Source: Przewalskia tangutica (lineage: Eukaryota > Streptophyta > Magnoliopsida > Solanales > Solanaceae). Taken from it: a DNA stretch of 64,000 nt. The stretch lies in NCBI GenBank assembly GCA_029844215.1, contig CM056723.1, positions 3,866,980-3,930,979 of the forward strand, written 5' to 3'. Made by a program: the position numbers and the translations under genes. The notes below the pieces were generated by a model, which was given only the letters and a program-made list of their open reading frames with translations, was not told where the DNA came from and did no database searches. Position 1 is the first letter of the stretch. The number at the start of each line of letters is the position of its first letter. Below, one piece after another: positions 22,521 to 34,566 of this stretch.

Positions 22521-23655
22521 GCTCTAAAATCATCCACAACAGTGAGAAAATATCTCATGTTATCATAAGATGACACTCTATAAGGTCCCCAAACATCTAG
22601 ATGCAAAAGTTGAAATGGAAATTCAGTTTTACTGTGACTATCTGGGAAAGATTTCATTGCTTGTCTAGCTAGTGGACATACACCACAATGTTTTATTGAA
22701 AAGTCTGACTTGATCCTGAAAGCTGCAATTTTTCTGAGCATACTCAATGGGACATGCCCCAATCTTCTGTGCCAAAGTTCTGCTTCCAGTTCTCCCTTGG
22801 ATACCACAGTTGATGCATGAGCATGTGCTCTTATTGCCTCTTTGTAATTCCTTTCTGATTCCAAAATGTACAGCCCATCGACTTCTCTACCAGTCTCATT
22901 GACCTTCCCAGTAAACAGATCCTGCAGGACAAAGAAATCAGGGAAAAACCTTACAGAGCAATTTAATTCCCTGGTTAACTTTGATACTGATAGTAGGTTA
23001 AATTTAAAAGTTGGGACACACAACACATGCTCAATAATATCACCATTCTTTAGCCTACAACTCCCTGCCTGTGTAATCTTAGCTACATCACATGTAGGTA
23101 GTTGCACTTGGCCCGCACTTTCCTCATCTCTTTTCTCAATCATGGTTTTATCACTAACCATATGGTTAGTTGCCCCTGTATCCACTATCGATCTGCGTTC
23201 TTACTCTTACATGTTTATGAGATCTGATATTTTGTCATATGAGCTTTGGCTACTGATCCCTTGCCATTCTCCTCTTCACATTGATCCATCACCTGCAATA
23301 CCTTTTCATATCTATCTGGAGGACAAGAGGACATTCTGCTTTGGAGATAATCATGCTGCTCCTTAGACAGCTGCCTCATACCTCTGCTATGATCATGCTG
23401 AAAGTTGTCACACACACCAGATTGAGCTTCCACAACTGCAGCATTCACCTTCTTCTTCCCTTTTAAATCTTCTGGATATCCAACCAATCTATAACATTTA
23501 TCAGCAATGTGTCCTTGCTTCTTATAATAGTCATAGAACATCAATAGCCTGCGACAATTTCTCTAGTGTGTCCTTTCATCTGGCAGTAATCACAGAAGCC
23601 AGACTGACTTGGTTTCCTATGTCTGTATTGTGTTGTTGTACCATACATGGCCATG
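22521..23655 (-). pseudogene. Copia-B Gag zinc knuckles, protease, pre-integrase and integrase N-terminus
   Basis: The minus strand from about 23655 has two degenerate CCHC-like knuckles (FCDYCQMKGHTRE and YDYYKKQGHIADKCYRLVGYP, the first Cys of the second replaced by Tyr). The protease core MDTGATNHMVSDK follows at 23185, then VLCVPTFKFNLLSVSKLT, the pre-integrase motif ELWHRRLGHVPLSMLRKIAAF with a later CGVC, and the integrase core start LLHLDVWGPYRV (first catalytic Asp) and FLTVVDDF. The frame changes at about 23200 and 23545. The downstream part is cut by the organelle-like insert, the upstream part by the gypsy insertion. Confidence 0.88.
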
Positions 23656-23660
23656 GATTC

Positions 23661-26047
23661 TGTCACGACCCATTCCGGGGCCCGTAACTGGTGCCTTACC
23701 GGGGCACCCAAGTAGTCATACATCAGAGTAATCAGCGGAAATATAAAACAAGACATGAAACAGTTTATAAAATAAGACACAGTTTATGTGAACAAACGTC
23801 GCCTTTCGGCATATATATATAAACAAGGTTTAGCGATTACATCAAACCTTTGTGTGACTACAGACCTGCAGGAAAAATACAACTATGGCGGGACGGGGCC
23901 CGCCATACCTGGCATACAAAACTATCTCTGACGGGAGATCATACGAAAAGTAGAACCTCGGAAGAGATGGAGCTCGGCGCGGCGTAGAGATCCTGAGGAT
24001 GCGGATCTAGCACTGCTTGCCACTGCGGCATGAGCGGCCCGAAGAGTCGATGCAAGTACCAAGTATGTGAAACTATAAAGAAGCGAAATGAAATCAAAGT
24101 ATTTAAAACCTTTTCACAAATACAATCGGTTCAATTGCACATAGTGCGCATCACAAACAACAATAATAGAAAAAGCATGCAGTGCTATTCTAGGCGCGAA
24201 TGATCGGCAAGGCGATCGCCCGTAGTATCATTCTGCGTGCCTAGTCTGGACTTCCGCCGCATAGGTCACGCGCGGACCGCGTAGGTATTCCCGCGTCGAG
24301 CGGCGTGACCGGCGTCGCCTAGGCTCCGCGCCGCGTAGCCTCAAAAGCCGCGTAGTCTCAGCGGACCGCGTAGAGAATCCGCGTCGGGCTAAACACCGGA
24401 ATGATCAATCCACGGAGCATACTGCGCTCGCGTAGTCTCGCGAACGCGTAGGCCGTATAGACCGCGTCGAGGCAAGCCACCGGTATAACGATCGAGGGTA
24501 GGTGATACAATAACGATCTGCGGACTTAGGTTAGCAGCGTAAGCCGCAGCAAGAATGACCCTTTACGGTATTTCAAGACACTAACCGGTAGCATCATAAT
24601 ATGTCTACTTATCACACAAATCTTACTACTTAATGAAATCAATACAAGGCTTTTATAAACAAACAAGTAAATGATTCCTTTTATCTTTCTTAAATTGTTA
24701 TACCTAACTTCCCGTAAAGCTAGTATAACTCTTAAGCTTTTGTTTTAAAAACCAAATATTTATCTTCTGTTAAAAATGATCGATATTCTTTTGAAATGCT
24801 TCCGGTTCTTTGTTATTGAGGCTTAAGCGTGAGGCATTCTGTAAGTATTATTCGAGCTTAAGCGTGAGGCATTCTGTAAGTATTATTCGAGCTTAAGTCA
24901 AAGACATTGCCGTAGTTATTATTCGATTAACACGTATCGTCTACCGTACTATATATTGTAAAATATCATGCTTTAGGAAGAATCACATACCTTACCGTGA
25001 AAACCACCGCGAGTTGAATATGTCGCGCAGAGAGTCGACTATAATAGTCACGACATCTATCAAAGACTACTCGAAGGTCATTCTAAGCAGAGGGTTCACA
25101 ATTACGGAAAGTCGGGCGTACCTCACTGCGGTGAGCTATATAAGTCTCATTGTGAAAGCGATCCTATGTAAATGCAGTTTGATTATTCTTCTTTTAAACC
25201 GCCTACTGTGGTAACAGTTCAATTCTATACGTGATATCCTTACAAGTATTTAATACTTATTGATACTACTACGGTATGTATTCTCTAATTCAAAAGAGGT
25301 TAGGATTAGTTACCTCGGTAAGCCCAAAAATATCCTAGATAAAGTCGCTTTGAGCAAGGTTTAGCTCTAAGTTTATGCGCTCAGGTAGCTCGAAACCACA
25401 GAAGTTCTTGTGACTTCTACTAAGTACTATGGGATTTGGGCTAGGGTATTTTGGGCATTATAACGATACTAGAAGACAACTTTTCTACCAAGGGAGGGGT
25501 AGATTTCGGCTAGGCTAGGGGGTAGGCCACTAGGCCAAACTCATTTCGAGGGGAGAGGTGTTGGGACGAAGGCTAAGGGAGAGGAGAGGATTTTTCAAGA
25601 CTTGGAAGATAACTTTGTGGATGAACAACTCTTCATCTCTAAGGGGGTATTTATAGCTCGAGCCTTGCCAACGATGGCGAGATGAAGACAAGTGCAAGGC
25701 AAGTGTAGGGTGAGGATTAACTATACACAAATATCCTACCAACTCCTTGACTTGTGCACTGAGCACAAAAACGTGCCATGGCTCTTGGTCGTCCAAATGG
25801 GCGATTGAGTCCACTGATGGGAGGTGCCAAGTGTCGCCCTCCGTTGGTCCAAAATGTTTCGTCTCTCGGAAAAATCCATAAAAAATAGCAATGGCATAGC
25901 CGGAATTTTCCTACGAAAGGCGTGAAGCGTTTAGTCGGAAAGCGATTCTTTTAGTGAGTTGTGTACAAAAAAGCGTCGAGGCTAACTTTAAGGCCAAACT
26001 TTTTATGCGTATTCCCACGTACATACTGCGAAAATCGAGGTATAACA
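23661..26047 (-). repeat. Gypsy 3' LTR
   Basis: It matches 30833-33202 almost base for base in its AT-rich parts. Differences are mostly 1-5-nt indels at C/G-rich spots. It contains two or three direct repeats of a unit with GAGCTTAAGCGTGAGGCATT near 24823-24900. Confidence 0.92.
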
Positions 26048-26700
26048 TTCTCCTCGCTTAGAAACATTCGTCGAATGTTCCTTCTCAAACGATTATCGAA
26101 GAAGCTTAAGCGGTTTGTAAGTGCCACGTAGCGCACAAAAATAACACTTAGGCATAAATGATAACGAAAATTTACAAGTAGGAAAGTGAATTACGGAGGT
26201 GTGGGAATAGGTGAAGATACTTACGCCTCATGTCCTCGCCGGCTTCGCGTCATCTCTCACTGAGCTCGTTCGCGCGAGACTTTGTGGAAGCCACGTCCTT
26301 GGTCGCGACGCGCTAACGACGATCGACTATCGCTATGGGAATCTCCTCATCGATAACCCGCCGATCACTGGACATCGTCGATCGGGTGTACCACTAGATG
26401 GATCCGATACATCTCGCCGGCGTAGATCGTGAAAAAGCGGATGCCTTGCCTCCGGTCGGACGGCGGATCCGACTCATGGGCAACCTTGCCTATCCTGCGG
26501 ACAATCTGAAGCGACCCGATGTACGCTTGGTGAGTTTCTGCTTCCGAATCTCATCACACCGCCGTGGGTGGCGCTAGAAAACCCAATCATGAACCTCGAA
26601 CTCAAGATCTGACGGCGATGATCTGCATCGACACATCGACTACGAGTGTCGATAGCGCTCTCGGATAAGCCGCCTTATCCACTGCTGCTGCGCCGTCTGG
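26048..26700 (-). pseudogene. Gypsy integrase C-terminus with chromodomain-like tail
   Basis: The minus strand near 26400-26320 reads a segment equivalent to FHVSMLRKYIxDPSHVI...YEE.PVAILDR, here GEMYRIHLVVHP then VIDEEIPIAIVDR. In chromoviruses this is followed by LR.KEI..VKV.W, the start of the integrase-fused chromodomain. The remainder is too frameshifted to delimit. The role in the family is targeting integration to chromatin. Confidence 0.6.
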
Positions 26701-27560
26701 TCCCATTTGCACTCGCCCACGTCGAACCAACTATAGGCGATCTGCACTTCCTCATACAAGGCCTCGTAAGGCGCCGTCGAATCTTGGAGTGGTAGCTATT
26801 ATTATCACATGAAACTCAACTAGAGGCAAATGATCCTCCCAACCACTGAAGTCAATAACACGGGCTCGCGGCATATCCTCGAAGTGCGGATAGTGCGCTC
26901 TGCTGTCCGTCTGCTGTGGATGAAATGCGATACTCGGGCTCACTGCGTCCCTAAACCCCTCTGGAAGGACCTCGAAGTTAGCCGTAAGCGGGCTCCTGCA
27001 TGCATTATGATCGAAGTAGGGACTCCATGCGATCGGCGATCTCTTGGATGTAAAGTCGGCATAATCCTCGGTAGAAAAAGTCGTCTGACGGGAAGAAAGT
27101 GGGCTGATTTAAATCGACTGTCGCGATAACCAAATAGAATCATGTTTCCTCGAGTGCGAGGTAATCGCGTGATGAAGTCCATGTTGATTACCTCGGCTTC
27201 CGGTCGGGATCTCTGTCGCTGCAACAAACCACGGGCCTCGGTGCTCTGCCTTCGCTGCGTGACAAGAGGGCGAGCTACGAACTCTGCAGCGTCCTCTTGA
27301 GCCGTCCGCGATACCGGATCTAAGGTCGTGGTACATCTTGGTCGACCGGATGGATGAGTAATGCGCATTTGTGTGCTTCCCGAGAACTGCTGCGAAGTCA
27401 CTGAAACATCTGGAACACCTGACGCCCTCAAACCTTAGCACCCGTGGTGCTACCTCAAAGGACCGCGCCTCGCGAAGCGTATCGCGATATCGAATCAAAG
27501 TGGATCCTCGGTGTTGCCTCTTCACCTCGCCGGCGATGGAAGACTCGGCCTGCGAACTCT
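26700..27560 (-). pseudogene. Gypsy integrase core
   Basis: Minus-strand pieces in successive frames include an H2C2-region remnant with KAEHRGPWFVA-type sequence, EVINMDFITRLPRTR (first catalytic Asp), FKSAHFLPVRR, HGVPTSIIMHAGARLRLTSRSFQRGLGTQ (the Asp position, normally SDRGAQFT, reads MHAG), AFHPQQTDSRA (normally TDGQAER with the catalytic Glu) and VIDFSGWEDHLPLVEF. The family is clear. The reading frame changes every 50-150 codons. Confidence 0.82.
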
Positions 27561-28860
27561 AACCCAGCTGCTATCGGAATCAATCAAGCGGACACGAGGC
27601 TCGCTAAGCGATGCAAATCACGAACCATGTCCCTCACTCTGCATTGCGTCGATAGGCTCCCCGACCTACGACTAAGGCATCTGCCATAACATTGGCCTTC
27701 CCGGGTGAGTACGGGATATCAACATCGTAATCCTTAAGCAACTCTAACCACCGTCTGCCGTAAGTTCGACTCCTCTGGTGAAGATATCTTTGGAGGCTCT
27801 TGTGGTGCGTATAAATATCCACGTGAACCCATTACAAATAGTGCCTCAGGATCTTTAAAGCGTGAATCACGGCCGTGACTCAAATCATGGGTGGGGTAGT
27901 TCCTCGTGTTTCTTGGTGTCGGGATCGTATGCTATAACTCTGCCATCTGCGTCAACACACATCCCAACCCGATGCCGGCGCGTCACAATACCACGACATA
28001 ACCATCGAACCTGCGGAAGAGTAAGCGAGGCGGTCGTCGATCTCTTTCGGCTGGAAACCACGCTCCTGCATCGATCCATGAAACTTGGTGCGCCACGAGT
28101 CGACCTAGTCAATGGTGCGAGATAAAGCAAACTTCTCCACGAACGCGATAATATCTGCGAGGCCATAAAGCTGCGAACCTCTGCAGCCGGAGTAGTAGGT
28201 CTAGGCCAAGTCTGACGGCGCCGATCTTGGCGTATCCACTCGAATGCCGTCGGCCCGACAATATGCCCAGCATGCGAAGTCAGCAAAACTCACATTTGGA
28301 AAACTTGGCGTCTGTTCTTGATCGGAGAAGCTGTCGGCCTGATCGCCAAATGCTCGCGTACTCGCGCTCTGGCGAGAATAAACGAATATCATCGATGAAC
28401 ACTATCACAAGCGTGTCCAAAATGGTTTGAACACTCGGTTCATCAAATCCATGAATCTGGCGGGCATTGGTCAACCAAAGACATGACCACTGAACTCATA
28501 ATGCGTCTGGGTCGAATGCGATCTAGGGACATCCGCCTCTCGACGAACGATGATAGCGAGCGGTCAATCTTGGAGAAACATCTCGCGCCTGGCAAGTCGA
28601 ACAAATCATCAATCACAGGAAGGGTATACATTCTTAATGGTCACCTTGTTGGTGCACGTAATCAACACGTGCGCGGCGTCGTCGCTTCTTCACGAACAAT
28701 CTGGCGCTCCCGGGGAAACACTAGGCGATGAAGCCGCTTCTCGGCCAAATCCTAAGCTGATCCTTGACTCTCTCGGCTCGGCGGTGCCGTTACGTATGGC
28801 GGAATGGAAATAAGTAGAGTGTGTGCAATATGTCAATACAAAACTCAATCTCCTCTCGGG
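27560..28860 (-). pseudogene. Gypsy reverse transcriptase and RNase H
   Basis: The minus strand carries YTLPVIDDLFDLPGARCFSKID (RT palm start), PARFMDLMNRVFKPFLDTLVIVFIDD (catalytic FIDD near 28390) and AKFSKCEFC, and then, in RNase H, MDIYTHHKSLQRYLHQRS, WLELLKDYDVDI and YSPGKANVMADAL. These are textbook Ty3/gypsy blocks. Frames switch repeatedly, and the longest uninterrupted piece is only about 120 codons. Confidence 0.87.
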
Positions 28861-29330
28861 AGGATACGGGAAGTCGTGCGGAAACACGTGCGGGAACTCT
28901 CGACCACTGGGCCCGGCGGAAAATCTGGTCCGCGACTTGATATCAAACACGAGCGAGATGGTAGATATACCGCCATACCGTCTTCCTAGCCTTGAGGTAG
29001 GAAATAAACCTACCGCCGGCGTCTGTGCTCCTCGCTCAGCCAATGGCTCGCCGAGCTGGGCGGAACCGTACTCTCTCTCTGCGGTCTACATTGGCATAGC
29101 GAAGCTAGCCAATCCGTCCCAATGATCACGTCGAAGTCGATCATCTCGACTCTGTCAAGTCGGCTGGGTCAGCGTGTAAATAGTCACGAGGACAAGCTCT
29201 ATATACGTAGAGCTACCGAATCACCCATGGCGTAGCTACCTCGAAAAGTCTATGGACTCGGGCTCTATCCTATCCTACTAGCAAGGGGAGATATATAAGG
29301 CCAGTAGAACCGGATCTATCAAAGCATACA
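28860..29330 (-). pseudogene. Gypsy protease and RT N-terminal region
   Basis: The minus strand at about 29150-29080 reads VEMIDFDVIIGTDWLA followed by YANVDCR-like codons out of frame. This is the block that ends the gypsy protease (MDFDVILGMDWL in the family). The upstream DTGA active-site region is not cleanly readable. FPHVFPHDFP and PPERR... at about 28880-28940 match the FPDVFPDDLPGLPP...EF linker into RT. Confidence 0.7.
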
Positions 29331-29499
29331 TCAAACCGAGCGATAAGGTACTGTGGCGACATCGGTGAGGCCTCACGATCTGTCGGTGGACAAAGCATAA
29401 ATGCGGTTACGAGGACCGCTAGAAGCGAGACCGCGCCACGACCTGCTGCGCGACCGCTGGTCGTGAGTACCTTGCCTCGGGCGAGTAGCTGTCGAGGAT

Positions 29500-30650
29500 G
29501 AAGAAGCGGCAGACCTGCGGTAGGCCTACTACGGCGCCGCTCCGGTCGGACAAAGCTCTCGCGAAATGACCTGCGGCCACAAGTATAGCGAGCTCCGGTC
29601 TGACTCGAGAATGGTATCTACCACAGCGGCGCTGGCGGACCTCGAGCAGTTAGCACTGCTACCACTGCAAATCCAAGTCACGGGGCACGACACGCCGGCG
29701 CTCTGGTATCTTGAAAATGAGGTAGGGCGCTCTGCGTGGTGTGGTGCAAATCTGGACCTGGCGATCGCCCACCACGAGAACCACCAAAGAACCGGCCGTC
29801 TTGGCGCCTTAACCTGCTGATATCGCTCTGCTCGGCGGTCTCTCGCTCCTCGCATCCGGTCATGAGCTGCGTCTGGGTTATGTCCATTACAGGTGAAGGG
29901 ACACACGCGAAGACTTCGGCCGTGTAATCATCTAGCCCGGTGACATAGCGATGCACACATCCTCATCTGCTACCGGTCACGAGGGACATATCGAGCAAAG
30001 AATCAAACTCGACATTGTACTCCCTCCTTTGTCGTCCTCCTGTCTCGGCAATAAGAATCTATCGGCTCGTGCCCTCATAAATCTGCGGAGGCAAGAAGTG
30101 TGTGAAAAAGCCTCTGAAAACTCATCCCATCTGCTGGAGTGCATGCTCTCCCGGGAAAGCTCAATGAATCAAACCGATCGGCTGCGGTATCACGCGGCCG
30201 TCTGACGAATATCCGGACTCGGATCTCTGAAGCCACGATCACCGCGTAATCCTCTGCGGTGACGGATGAACTCTGCGGATCATCCTCGACCTCGACCAGT
30301 AAAACTACGGCGGGCTCTGACTAAGGAAATCCGTAGTCTCAAACTATACGCCTCGGGTGCCTACTGGTGCGGGCTGGAGGCTGGGCTGCCGCGTCGGCCT
30401 CTCGCCGTGTCGGGCCTGACTTTGCCAAAAGGCTGGGCCGTCTCCTTGTACCCTAACTCCTCGCCCGGTGTGGGGCGGGAGGTGTGGGTGCTGCGATCTC
30501 TTTGAGGGTGGCGGCGTCATAGAACTTCGCCGTCTGCGGTATAGGCGGGCACGAGCCCTCGTGACTCTGGGTGTCTGCTAGCGACTCCGCCATTTGCCGC
30601 CACGGGCGGGTTGCCTTACGTGGAGGCATAAGCTGTTACGGAAAGGAATA
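29500..30650 (-). pseudogene. Gypsy Gag (broken)
   Basis: The CCHC zinc knuckle is visible across two frames near 29530-29600 (a CYTCGxxGHFARECP-type sequence that reads LYLWPQVISRELCPTG in one frame). Upstream is an Arg/Gly/Pro-rich sequence and a VEEF.RL..Y-like capsid remnant. A start codon probably lies near 30625 (MPPRKATRP on the minus strand). Composition is strongly CG-rich compared with the rest of the window. Confidence 0.65.
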
Positions 30651-30815
30651 CGTTAGAGGGTCGACTATAACACAACTCTAAAGCACGATCTCGGAATGAA
30701 GAATGAAACCAATCCTAAATATCCTATAGCCTCACGATTATTGGTGTAGTGCACGACATACCGATAATCAAGACTCTACTAGATACGATGCGTAGACACT
30801 TTCAGAGGATTAAGC

Positions 30816-30828
30816 GCTCACGATACCA
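30816..30828 (-). other. Gypsy primer-binding site
   Basis: TGGTATCGTGAGC on the minus strand resembles the initiator-Met site TGGTATCAGAGC, with a one-base insertion and one change at a CG token. It is separated from the LTR by four bases. Confidence 0.65.
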
Positions 30829-30832
30829 CTTT

Positions 30833-33202
30833 TGTCACGACCCGTCCGGGGCGTGGCGGTGCGCTGCAAGGCACCCAGTAGTCATACATCAGTGTCGGCG
30901 GAAATATAAAACAAGACATGAAACGATTTATAAAATAAGACACGATTTATGTGAACAAGCGTCGCCTTTCGGCATATATATATAAACAAGGTTTAGCGAT
31001 TACATCAGGCAACATGCAACATGACTACTGACCTACAGGAAAAATACAACTATGGCGGGACGGGGCCGCCATACCTGTATGTACAAAACTATCTACAGCG
31101 GGAGATCATACCAAAGTAGAACCTCGGAAGAGATGGAGCTCAGGCGCGGCGTAGAGATCCTGAGGATGCGGATCTAGCACTGCTTGCCACTGCGGCATGA
31201 GCGGCCCGAGAGTCGATTACAACGGTACCAAGTATGTGAAACTATAAAGAATGAAATGAAATCAAAGTATTTAAAACCTTTTCACAAATACAATCGGTTC
31301 AATTGCACATAGTGCTACATCACAAACAACAATAATAGAAAAAAGCGTAGCAGTGCATTCTAGGCGCGAATGATCGGCAAGGCGATCGCCCATAGTATCA
31401 TTCTGCGTGCCTAGTCACGGACTTCGCAGCGCAGGTCACGCACGGACCGCGTAGGTATTCCCGCGTCGGGCAGCGACCGGCGTCCGCCTGGGCTCCGCGG
31501 CCGCGTAGCCTCGAAAGACGCGTAGTCTCAGCGGACGCGTAGAATCCGCGTCGGGCTAAACACCGGAATGATCAATCTGGAGCATACGGCGCTCGCGTAG
31601 TCTCGCGAACGCGCATAGGCCGTATAGACCGCGTCGAGGCAAGCCACCGATATAACGATCGAGGGTAGGTGATACAATAACGATCTGGCGGACTTACCGG
31701 TTAGCAGCGTAAGCCACAAGAATGACCCACTTTACGGTATTTCAAGACACTAACCGGGTAGCATCATAATATGTCTACTTATCACACAAATCTTACTACA
31801 CTTAGAAATCAATACAAGGCTTTTATAAACAAACAAGTAAATGATTCTTTTTATCTTTCTTAAGTTGTTATACCTAACTTCCCATAAAGCTAGTATAACT
31901 CTTAAGCTTTTGTTTTAAAACCAAATATTTATCTTCATTAAAAATGATCGATATTCTTTTGAAATGCTTCCGATTCTTTGTTATTGAGCTTAAGCGTGAG
32001 GCATTCGTAAGTATTATTGAGCTTAAGCGTGGCATTAGTAAGTATTATTCGAGCTTAAGTCAAAGACATTGCCGTAGTTATTATTCGATTAACACGTATG
32101 CGTCTGCGTACTATATATTGTAAAATATCATGCTTTAGGAAGAATCACATACCTTACCGTGAAAACCACCGAGTTGAATATGTCGCGCAGAGTCGACTAT
32201 AATAGTCGCGACATCTATCAAAGACTACTGCGAAGGTCATTCTAAGCGGAGGGTTCACAATTACGGAAAGTCGGGCGGTACCTCCTGCGGTGAGCTATAT
32301 AAGTCTCTGTGAAACGATCTATGTAAATCTGATTTGATTATTCTTCTTTTAAACCGCCTGCTGTAGTAACAGTTCAATTACGATACGTGATATCCTTACA
32401 AGTATTTAATACTTATTCAATACTACTACGGTATGTATTCTCTAATTCAAAAGAGGTTAGGATTAGTTACCTCGGTAAGCCCAAAATATCCTAGATAAAG
32501 TCGCTTTGAGCAAGGTTTAGCTCTAAGTTGTATGCGCTCAGGTAGCTCGAAACCCTAGAAGTTCTTCACAACTTCTACTAAGTACTATGGGATTTGGGCT
32601 AGGGTATTTTGGGCATTATAACGATACTAGAAGACAACTTTTCTACCAAGGGAGGGTAGATTTCGGCTAGGCTAGGGGGTAGGCCTCGGCGAACTCACTC
32701 GAGGGGAGAGGTGTTGGACGAAAGGCTAAGGGAGAGGAGAGGATTTTTCAAGACTTGGAAGATAACTTTGTGGATGAAGAACTCTTCATCTCTAAGTATT
32801 TATAGCTCAAGCCTTGGCGACCAATGGCGAGATGAAGACAAGTGCAAGGCAAGTGTAGGGTGAGGATTAACTATACACAAATATCCTACCAACTCCGACT
32901 TGTACAAGCACAAAAAGCGTGCCATGGCTCTTCAATTCGTCCAAATGGGCGATTGAGTCCACCAATGGGAGGGTGTCAAGTGTCGCCTCCGTTGGTCCAA
33001 AATGTTTCGTCTCTCGGAAAAATCCGCAAAAAATAGCAATGGCATGGCGGAATTTTCCTACGAAAGTGTGGAAGCGTTTCGTCGGAAAACGATTCTTTTA
33101 GTGAGTTGTGTACAAAAAAAAAAACGTCCAAGGCTAACTTTAAGGCCAAACTTTTTGTACGTATTCCCTTACGTACATACTCTGGAAATACGGGGTATAA
33201 CA
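30833..33202 (-). repeat. Gypsy 5' LTR
   Basis: Partner of 23661-26047, ending GGGGTATAACA on the plus strand next to the GATTC duplication. Confidence 0.92.
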
Positions 33203-33207
33203 GATTC

Positions 33208-33942
33208 ACCTGAATCAGATCCTCCAAACCTTTCAGTAATCGACTTTTGACTTTCATCTCGTGCAATCATAGCATAAGCTTGATTGACACTAGGTGCAGG
33301 GGTTAGCAACAAAATGTGACTTCGTGCCTGGTTGTAGCCATCGTTTAACCCCATCAGAAACTCCAATAACCTCTGACTGACAAGATGATCAATATATGTT
33401 CGAGGACTATCACATTCACATGCAGGTGGAGGAATTATCGAGTCGATCTCGTCCCACATATCCTTCATCCTAGAATAGTAAATGGCTACTGGTGATACTC
33501 CTTGCTGGAGCATGGCCAGTTCCTTCATTCAGTTGATATACCCGAGACAAATTAATTTTGTCAAATCGCTCCTTCAAATCTCTCCAAACTGCAAGGGCAG
33601 TAGACCTATATAGAATTCCACTTAACAGATCTCTGCTTACGTTCTTCATAATCCATGAGATCACCATTGCGTTACAACGATCCCATTGTTTCACCAAATT
33701 TCCATCGTACATATCTTTTCTCACTGTGCCGTCAATGAAACCAATTTTATTTTTCGTTAAGAGACTCAATTTCATAGCACGACTCCAGAGAGTGTAATTT
33801 TCCATTCCCGTTAGCTGTATCTCGACATGCACATCTTCAAGAGTATCGGATGAACTCAAAAATAGTGGATGATTGTGGTCCACGAATTCACATTTGAAGT
33901 CTCATCTGTGACAACTGGTATGGTTTGCGATGTGTTCTCCAT
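33208..33942 (-). pseudogene. Copia-B gag N-terminal part
   Basis: A start codon at 33940-33942 opens MENTSQTIPVVTDETS. After a frameshift near 33885 the frame reads DHNHPLFLSSSDTLEDVHVEIQLTGMENYTLWSRAMKLSLLTKNK (written in part), GFIDGTVRKD, WDRCNAMVISWIM and VWRDLKERFDKINLSRVYQL. A further frame change near 33525 leads to YYSRMKDMWDEID and LMGLNDGYNQARSHILL. It is closely related to Copia-E Gag. The frame is cut by the gypsy insertion at GATTC. Confidence 0.88.
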
Positions 33943-34242
33943 TACAGTGAATAAACTTGACAACAACAACTAATAAATTGCACTCTCAGTAAATCGATTT
34001 CCACAAACTCAGATAATCAAGCAATAGATCGATTTTATTCGCAATCGATCGATTTCAACAACAAAATTCAATTATTAAGCAAAAGTTTGAACTGCATGTA
34101 CCGAAACCTTCGCGATCTTCTCGATTTGAGTTTCAATCTGAATCGCGAACCACTCACATGTCCCAATTCAAAATTTTAGTATTCGATTGCTTCGAATTTG
34201 ATTTCAATTACAATGATCCTCTTCCCTATGGCTTTGATACCA

Positions 34243-34521
34243 TGTTGATGATTGTATATGTGATCGTAAAGATGAAGTTGACAATAATCAAGAGAGGATC
34301 GAGAGAGAATCTTGCGGGAGCTTTTCTCTTTTACTATGAAATGAGAACTCACAAGTGCAGAGCACTTATTTTATACAAGAGAATAAAAGACGTAAATGAA
34401 AGACTACACTTAAACTGTGGGCCTCTTCTGTGGTCCCCACATAACATAATGCATACTCATACTCTAACAGAATACATACTCATACTCTAACAGAATACAT
34501 ACTACATACTATACTTCAACA
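34243..34521 (-). repeat. Copia-B 5' LTR
   Basis: It matches 12554-12817 but carries a tandem duplication of a 24-bp segment containing CATACTCATACTCTAACAG (about 34452-34500). The PBS TGGTATCAAAGCC adjoins it on the minus strand. Confidence 0.93.
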
Positions 34522-34566
34522 CAAATAGACACTGATCATGTGCAAACCCCATTAGATATAGATATG

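Larger units (their letters stand above)
23661..33202 (-). mobile_element. Complete-length Ty3/gypsy chromovirus nested in Copia-B gag
   Basis: LTRs lie at 23661-26047 (2387 bp) and 30833-33202 (2370 bp), with plus-strand ends TGTCACGACCC and GTATAACA and a perfect 5-bp duplication GATTC (23656-23660 and 33203-33207). The polypurine tract AGCGAGGAGAA (minus) is at 26048-26058. A PBS related to initiator-Met (TGGTATCGTGAGC) is at 30816-30828, separated from the LTR by four bases. Gag, protease, RT, RNase H, integrase and a chromodomain-like tail lie in Ty3/gypsy order on the minus strand. The integrase order and the LIDEEIPIAIVDR-type tail suggest the Tekay/Del lineage. Coding is shredded by many small indels. 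Confidence 0.93.
12554..34521 (-). mobile_element. Copia-B: Ty1/copia retrotransposon expanded by nested insertions
   Basis: LTRs at 12554-12817 (264 bp) and 34243-34521 (279 bp) differ by about six substitutions, an 8-bp indel and a 24-bp tandem duplication in the right copy. Flanks read taaat and caaat, a probable duplication with one mismatch. The polypurine tract (TTGAGGGGAG on the minus strand) is at 12818-12827 and the PBS (TGGTATCAAAGCC) at 34230-34242. Subtracting the nested gypsy element, the nested solo LTRs and the organelle-like segment leaves about 5.2 kb, a normal Copia length. Gag, protease, integrase, RT and RNase H are in order on the minus strand. Confidence 0.93.

Noticed and set aside
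24000..30600. Unrelated CG-rich genes or horizontally acquired DNA
   Set aside because: The region is bounded by paired LTRs and a GATTC duplication, and its frames spell Ty3/gypsy RT, RNase H and integrase motifs.
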